This document shows positions 6,046 through 6,299 of a DNA stretch of 6,299 nt, in pieces. Under the pieces are notes generated by a model, which was given only the letters and a program-made list of their open reading frames with translations, had not been told where the DNA came from and did not search any database. The first letter of the stretch is position 1, and each line of letters starts with the position of its first letter. The stretch lies in assembly GCA_002325785.1 (NCBI GenBank), contig DCSU01000155.1, positions 41,117 through 47,415 of the forward strand. Reading direction: 5' to 3'. Both the position numbers and the translations under genes were made by a program. The DNA is from Bacteroidales bacterium UBA1458 (lineage in GTDB: Bacteria > Bacteroidota > Bacteroidia > Bacteroidales > VadinHA17).

Positions 6046-6299
6046 ATGGAGACACGTGAACAGATAGGAAAATGGTATGACGGCTTTGCCGGGAAACAGG
6101 TACAGACCAATGTTAATCTGAGACATTACAGGATAATGGAGTTTCTAACTGCTGCCGGACTGTCATCTCACAACAGGGTGCTGGAGGTAGGCTGCGGTAT
6201 CGGAACTCTTACTGGACTGCTCGCGAAGTACCTCAGAAAAGGGGAGGTTCTGGCAGTAGATATAAGCCCGGAATCAGTAGCCATTGCAAAGAAACGGCT
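6046..6299 (+). CDS. Class I SAM-dependent methyltransferase (3' end cut by window)
   Basis: The first 84 codons are present and the frame is still open at the window end. The protein starts METREQIGKWYDGFAGKQ, with a short helical lead-in, then shows the Rossmann-fold SAM site: motif I VLEVGCGIGTLTG (45-57) with its glycine loop, and, at the end of the next strand, VLAVDISPESVAIAKKR (68-84), where D72 is the acidic residue expected to hold the SAM ribose. This pattern is that of the Methyltransf_11/25-type small-molecule methyltransferases; the acceptor substrate depends on the missing C-terminal part and cannot be named. The ATG at 6046 was chosen because it gives a natural N-terminus; an in-frame TTG at 6034 is possible but adds nothing recognisable. 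No Shine-Dalgarno site is seen, and the heptamer-rich gap separates it from the thioredoxin gene, so it is probably transcribed on its own. Confidence 0.88.
   Translation, partial: METREQIGKWYDGFAGKQVQTNVNLRHYRIMEFLTAAGLSSHNRVLEVGCGIGTLTGLLAKYLRKGEVLAVDISPESVAIAKKR

Overview
The window looks like part of a Bacteroidota (probably Bacteroidales-like) chromosome. The clues are indirect: genes start without recognisable Shine-Dalgarno sequences, there are several TAnnTTTG-type -7 boxes, the secreted protein has an Ala|Gln signal cleavage site, and a biotin carboxylase gene is followed by a separate small biotin carrier gene. No rRNA or other taxonomic marker is present, so this assignment is an inference.

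Layout. (1) At 2-2034 on the + strand is the end of an acyl-CoA carboxylase operon: a biotin carboxylase subunit lacking only its first few codons, then, 8 nt later, a biotin carrier protein with the EAMKM biotinylation motif. Together they have the domain content of a propionyl-CoA carboxylase alpha chain split into two genes. (2) At 2035-2171 is a convergent gap with three stem-loops, one of them a perfect 11-bp hairpin that probably serves as a shared terminator. (3) At 2172-5041 on the - strand is a two-gene operon: a 12-helix major facilitator transporter followed after 2 nt by the M20-family cytosolic dipeptidase PepD. The transporter resembles the lysosomal dipeptide carrier MFSD1, so the pair reads as a dipeptide uptake-and-cleavage module. 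(4) At 5042-5218 is a divergent AT-rich control region with an inverted repeat overlapping a -7-like box. (5) At 5219-5740 on the + strand is a small exported thioredoxin-fold protein with a CGWC active site. (6) At 5741-6045 is a gene-free stretch of about 300 bases with arrays of imperfect heptamer repeats in both orientations, a further stem-loop and a -7-like box. (7) From 6046 to the window end on the + strand is the start of a class I SAM-dependent methyltransferase.

Most of this is housekeeping metabolism. Dipeptide import and hydrolysis feeding amino acid catabolism, together with an acyl-CoA carboxylase, would fit an organism living on peptides, but that link is inferred. The two points most worth a second look are the MFSD1-like transporter coupled to pepD and the heptamer repeat region.
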